From assembly GCA_015063655.1 (NCBI GenBank), contig SVTU01000052.1, positions 1 to 9,450 of the forward strand: a DNA stretch of 9,450 nt, given 5' to 3'. Position 1 is the first letter of the stretch, and every line of letters starts with the position of its first letter. The notes beneath the pieces are model-generated. The model was not told the DNA's origin and did not search any database. It was given only the letters and a program-made list of their open reading frames with translations. The position numbers were made by a program, and so were the translations under genes. Below are positions 7,068 to 9,450 of the stretch, in pieces. The stretch comes from Oscillospiraceae bacterium. Lineage in GTDB: Bacteria > Bacillota > Clostridia > Oscillospirales > CAG-272.

Positions 7068-7102
7068 AAAAAGAGAGGCGTACCGAGCGTTCTCGGTACG
7101 CC
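7068..7102 (-). terminator. Intercistronic terminator between the small gene and mnmE
   Basis: A perfect 11-bp GC-rich stem (GGCGTACCGAG at 7077-7087 and its complement at 7092-7102, four-base loop) is followed on the minus strand by TCTCTTTTT (7076-7068). It lies 14 bases after the stop of the 76-aa gene and about 25 bases before the mnmE start codon. I see no convincing mnmE promoter after it, so mnmE may depend on read-through. Confidence 0.8.
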
Positions 7103-7115
7103 GTGTTGGCCAAGA

Positions 7116-7346
7116 TTACTCTGCGTCAGCAACAGCCTCTTCAGCAGCCTCTTCCTCGCAGTCGCAAACGAGATCGCACTCGTCGCATTCCTCGAGCAGG
7201 TCGTCACAGTCGTAAACGAGCTCATCGGTGTACTTCTTGATCAGCTTGTAAACAACGAAAGCAACAGCGCAAACACCTGCTACAGCAGCAAGGGTGATGG
7301 CAATGATCTTGCCGTAGTTGGTGGACTTCTTCTTGAAGAAATTCAT
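7116..7346 (-). CDS. Small membrane protein with cysteine-rich acidic tail, function unknown
   Basis: A 76-residue protein I cannot assign to a named family. The N-terminus is basic (MNFFKKKS). Residues about 13-37 form one transmembrane helix containing C26, flanked by YKLIKK. The tail (41-76) has 18 Asp/Glu among 36 residues, no basic residue, and five cysteines (C47, C54, C57, C61, C63) in the pattern CDDLLEECDECDLVCDC. Metal binding or redox activity is possible but unproven. The positive-inside rule is ambiguous because both helix flanks carry lysines. The gene is certainly genuine in style: AGGAGGA (7360-7354) lies 7 bases from the ATG, an extended -10 promoter precedes it, and its codons (AAG, TTC, TAC, GCT, GTT) suggest high expression, unlike the GCC/GTG-rich neighbours. 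It ends at its own terminator upstream of mnmE. Confidence 0.82.
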   Translation of the reverse strand: MNFFKKKSTNYGKIIAITLAAVAGVCAVAFVVYKLIKKYTDELVYDCDDLLEECDECDLVCDCEEEAAEEAVADAE

Positions 7347-7381
7347 GAGTATATCCTCCTATCAAAAAAGTTTCTAAGTAT

Positions 7382-7409
7382 AGTATATCATATTTTTTTG
7401 AAAAAGCAA
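7382..7409 (-). promoter_or_regulatory. Extended -10 promoter of the small membrane protein gene
   Basis: On the minus strand, TGATATACT contains TATACT at 7387-7382 preceded by TGA, an extended -10. TTGCTT (7409-7404) lies 16 bases upstream as a partial -35, and AT-rich sequence beyond it (7411-7440) could act as an UP element. A second TATACT overlaps at 7382-7377. Transcription should start near 7375. Confidence 0.65.
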
Positions 7410-7410
7410 T

Positions 7411-7488
7411 ACGATTTTTACAAAAAAACAAAAAAATTGTACGGGTAAGAAAAAAAGAAAAAGAAAGGGCAAAAAAATGAGAAAAAGG
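7411..7488. other. A-tract and purine-rich spacer between divergent promoters
   Basis: Repeated A runs occur at 7422-7428, 7430-7436, 7450-7456, 7458-7462, 7471-7477 and 7482-7486. In 7447-7488 only C7470 and T7478 are pyrimidines. Such tracts may bend DNA or act as UP elements for the flanking promoters. No gene or stable hairpin is seen here. Confidence 0.5.
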
Positions 7489-7509
7489 CTTTATTTATCT
7501 CTCGGTTTC

Positions 7510-7518
7510 TGCTATAAT
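7510..7518 (+). promoter_or_regulatory. Extended -10 promoter of prmC
   Basis: TGCTATAAT at 7510-7518 is a perfect extended -10. The -35 region 17 bases upstream (TTTATT at 7490-7495) is poor. The start point would be near 7525, giving a leader of about 34 bases. A 7-bp inverted repeat, CTCTCGG (7499-7505) and CCGAGAG (7537-7543), brackets the element. Confidence 0.7.
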
Positions 7519-7558
7519 AATAGGTAAGACAATCAGCCGAGAGGCGGAGGACGGATAT

Positions 7559-8404
7559 ATGACCTACAATGAGCTCTGCGTGGGACTGGCAGAGGCGGGA
7601 ATTGAGAATAACAGAGAGGAAGCGGCTATGCTGATATGCCGCTTTTGCGGCTTGTCCCGTGTGGAGCTGTTTAAACGGAGCACGGAGGATTTTGAGAGCG
7701 AGGAGCTGAGCGAGGCGATCGTGAAACGCATTTCACGCTACCCCTTGCAGTACATTCTCGGCGTGTGGGATTTTTGCCATGAGAGCTACCGTGTTACGGA
7801 AAACACGCTCATTCCGAGGCAGGATACGGAACGCCTTGTGGAGCTTGCCGTGCAAAAGCTGCCGAGGGACGCCAGGATCTTAGATCTTTGCACGGGAAGC
7901 GGGTGTGTGGCGATCTCCACGCTTGCTGCCCGTCCCGACTGCCGTGCCGTGGGCGTGGATCTGTTTGAGGATACGGTGGCGGTTGCCCGAGAGAACGCTG
8001 AGGAAAACGGCGTGGGCGAGCGGCTGGGGCTGTTGTGCGCCGACGTGACACAGCCTGCCTTCATGGAGCCGCTTGGCAAATTTGATGCCATTCTGTCCAA
8101 TCCCCCCTACGTTCGCACCGACATGTTGGCGGGCCTTGAGGAGGAGCTTTCCTATGAGCCCCGTGCCGCCCTTGACGGCGGAGAGGACGGCCTTGTCTTT
8201 TACCGCCACATCATCGGCGAATACGGCGCGTATCTCAACCATGGCGGCGTGATGCTCCTGGAGATCGGCTACGATCAGGCAAGCGACGTGTGCGGCTTGG
8301 CGGAGGAGCATGGCTATGGCTGTGAGATCTTTCAGGATTACGGCGGGTGTGACCGTGTGGCCTATTTGTATCGCACGCAGGAGTCTTCGCATATAGTGGA
8401 GTGA
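7559..8404 (+). CDS. prmC: Peptide chain release factor N5-glutamine methyltransferase PrmC
   Basis: A 281-residue class I SAM-dependent methyltransferase (HemK/PrmC). It methylates the glutamine of the GGQ motif in RF1 and RF2, which improves translation termination. An N-terminal helical release-factor-binding domain (about 1-75) ends with PLQYILG (62-68). It is followed by IPRQDTE (85-91), the SAM-binding loop DLCTGSGC (109-116), the acidic end of strand 2 at D134 (GVDLF), and the signature NPPY (181-184) that positions the glutamine. EPRAALDGGEDGL (200-212) and LLEIGYDQ (233-240) are also typical. GGAGG at 7546-7550 is 8 bases before the ATG. In many Firmicutes prmC follows prfA; here it has its own promoter and no prfA is adjacent. 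The ligase gene follows after 24 bases, so the two are probably co-transcribed. Confidence 0.96.
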   Translation: MTYNELCVGLAEAGIENNREEAAMLICRFCGLSRVELFKRSTEDFESEELSEAIVKRISRYPLQYILGVWDFCHESYRVTENTLIPRQDTERLVELAVQKLPRDARILDLCTGSGCVAISTLAARPDCRAVGVDLFEDTVAVARENAEENGVGERLGLLCADVTQPAFMEPLGKFDAILSNPPYVRTDMLAGLEEELSYEPRAALDGGEDGLVFYRHIIGEYGAYLNHGGVMLLEIGYDQASDVCGLAEEHGYGCEIFQDYGGCDRVAYLYRTQESSHIVE

Positions 8405-8428
8405 AGCACGACGTAAGGAGATAAAGCA

Positions 8429-9450
8429 TTGAATATTTTGGTTTTGGCAGGTGGGTTATCCACCGAGAGAAACGTGTCGCTGTCCTCGGGCAGCTTGATC
8501 ACGGCGGCTCTACGCCGCCGTGGGCATCGGGTGCTGATGCTGGACGTGTTTGAGGGTATTGACACCCTGCCCGCAGATCCCATAAGCTTGTTTTCCACCG
8601 AGCAGGAGGAGGTGCGGTGCGTAAGCACCGAGGTGCCCGACCTTGAGGCACTTCGCGCGTCCCGAGGCTATCCCCGCTCTTCGATCGGCCCGCACGTTCT
8701 GCCGCTGTGTGAGCTGGCGGACGTCGTGTATATTGCGCTGCACGGGGCGATGGGAGAAAACGGTCAGCTTCAGGCTACGTTGGATAATCTGGGCATTCGC
8801 TACACAGGCTCGGATTACGCAGGCAGCCTTTTGGCTATGGATAAGGATCTGGCAAAGAAGATGATGGCCTTTGCGGGCGTGCGCACGCCCGAGTGGATCA
8901 CGTGCTCAACGGGCGAGGCGGATGCTCGGCGCATCCTGGCCGACATCGGGCTTCCGTGTGTGATCAAGCCCGTAACGGGAGGCTCCAGCGTGGGCGTCTC
9001 GTTGGTACATAGTGAGAGCGAGCTGAGAGCGGCCCTGCAAAATGCCGCTCGGTATGAAAGCACGGTGATGGCGGAGCGCTTGATCGTGGGGCGTGAGCTG
9101 ACGTGCGGCGTGCTGGAGGGCAGAGCATTGCCCCCCGTGGAGATCATTCCCAAGCAGGGCTTTTACGATTACGTTAACAAATATCAGGCAGGGGCGACAG
9201 AGGAGCTGTGTCCCGCCCCACTGAGCAAGGCCGAGACTGAGGAGCTTCACGCTATCACGCTTCGTGCCTTTGCGGCGCTTCGCCTGCGGAGCTACGCACG
9301 CCTTGATTTCATGCTTGATAAGGACGGTGTTTTTTGGTGCTTGGAGGCCAACACATTGCCCGGCATGACCCCCACGAGCCTTTTGCCGCAGGAGGCGGCG
9401 GCCGTGGGCATTCCCTATGACGAGCTTTGCGAAAGGCTTGCCATGTCGGC
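8429..9450 (+). CDS. ddl: D-alanine--D-alanine ligase, TTG start, cut by right edge
   Basis: 340 codons are visible and the frame is open at the window edge; probably only a short C-terminal stretch is missing. The enzyme joins two D-alanines using ATP in the cytoplasm, feeding MurF in peptidoglycan synthesis. The N-terminal domain has GGLSTER with catalytic E13 and HGAMGENG (105-112). The ATP-grasp region has K180, GGSSVGVS (184-191), R291 (YARLDF), N308 (LEANTLPGM) and S317 (TPTSLLP). FYDYVNKY (245-252) is the omega-loop signature of true D-Ala-D-Ala ligases rather than D-Ala-D-lactate VanA types. The start is TTG: AAGGAG (8415-8420) lies 8 bases upstream, an in-frame TAA at 8414-8416 excludes anything longer, and the next ATG would delete the GGLSTER motif. 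It follows prmC by 24 bases. Confidence 0.95.
   Translation, partial: MNILVLAGGLSTERNVSLSSGSLITAALRRRGHRVLMLDVFEGIDTLPADPISLFSTEQEEVRCVSTEVPDLEALRASRGYPRSSIGPHVLPLCELADVVYIALHGAMGENGQLQATLDNLGIRYTGSDYAGSLLAMDKDLAKKMMAFAGVRTPEWITCSTGEADARRILADIGLPCVIKPVTGGSSVGVSLVHSESELRAALQNAARYESTVMAERLIVGRELTCGVLEGRALPPVEIIPKQGFYDYVNKYQAGATEELCPAPLSKAETEELHAITLRAFAALRLRSYARLDFMLDKDGVFWCLEANTLPGMTPTSLLPQEAAAVGIPYDELCERLAMS

Noticed and set aside
7045..7113. 23-codon N-terminal extension of MnmE
   Set aside because: It would be translated through the terminator hairpin. The start at 7044 matches the family N-terminus and has a good ribosome binding site.

Overview
This window looks like chromosomal DNA from a moderately GC-rich anaerobic Firmicute (class Clostridia, possibly an Oscillospirales-like gut lineage). 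The evidence is indirect: strong AGGAGG-type ribosome binding sites, extended -10 promoters (TGnTATAAT), a YfcC-type carrier, a DeoR-regulated sugar-phosphate module, and heavy use of CCC, CGT and GTG codons. No mobile element, CRISPR array, rRNA or tRNA gene is visible. Eight protein-coding genes fill the window, and no gene-free stretch exceeds about 215 bases.

Left region (1-3081). After a strong hairpin at the left edge, an extended -10 promoter drives a two-gene operon. The first gene encodes a membrane-anchored M20 metallopeptidase of the carboxypeptidase S / PM20D1 type. Nine bases later comes a YfcC-family multi-spanning carrier. The pair suggests hydrolysis of a peptide or N-acyl amino acid coupled to transport of it or its product. 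A bidirectional terminator closes the operon.

Middle region (3093-5644). A DeoR-family repressor gene (minus strand) is divergent from a dehydrogenase-epimerase operon (plus strand). The shared 142-base intergenic region carries two back-to-back promoters, each with perfect TTGACA-17-TATAAT, and 10-base-spaced TTTGAT repeats that could be operators. The dehydrogenase is a zinc enzyme resembling galactitol-1-phosphate 5-dehydrogenase. The epimerase is of the ribulose-phosphate / allulose-6-phosphate 3-epimerase family. Together they could oxidise a polyol phosphate to a ketose phosphate and invert its C3. No kinase or sugar transporter is in the window.

Right region (5653-9450). On the minus strand, a small, probably highly expressed membrane protein with a cysteine-rich acidic tail (76 aa, unknown function) lies upstream of mnmE (tRNA wobble-uridine modification GTPase), with a terminator hairpin between them. 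Divergently on the plus strand are prmC (release-factor glutamine methyltransferase) and, 24 bases later, a D-alanine-D-alanine ligase with a TTG start that runs off the right edge. I see no clear new multi-gene system. The best candidates for something undescribed are the small cysteine-rich protein and the PM20D1-like/YfcC pair.
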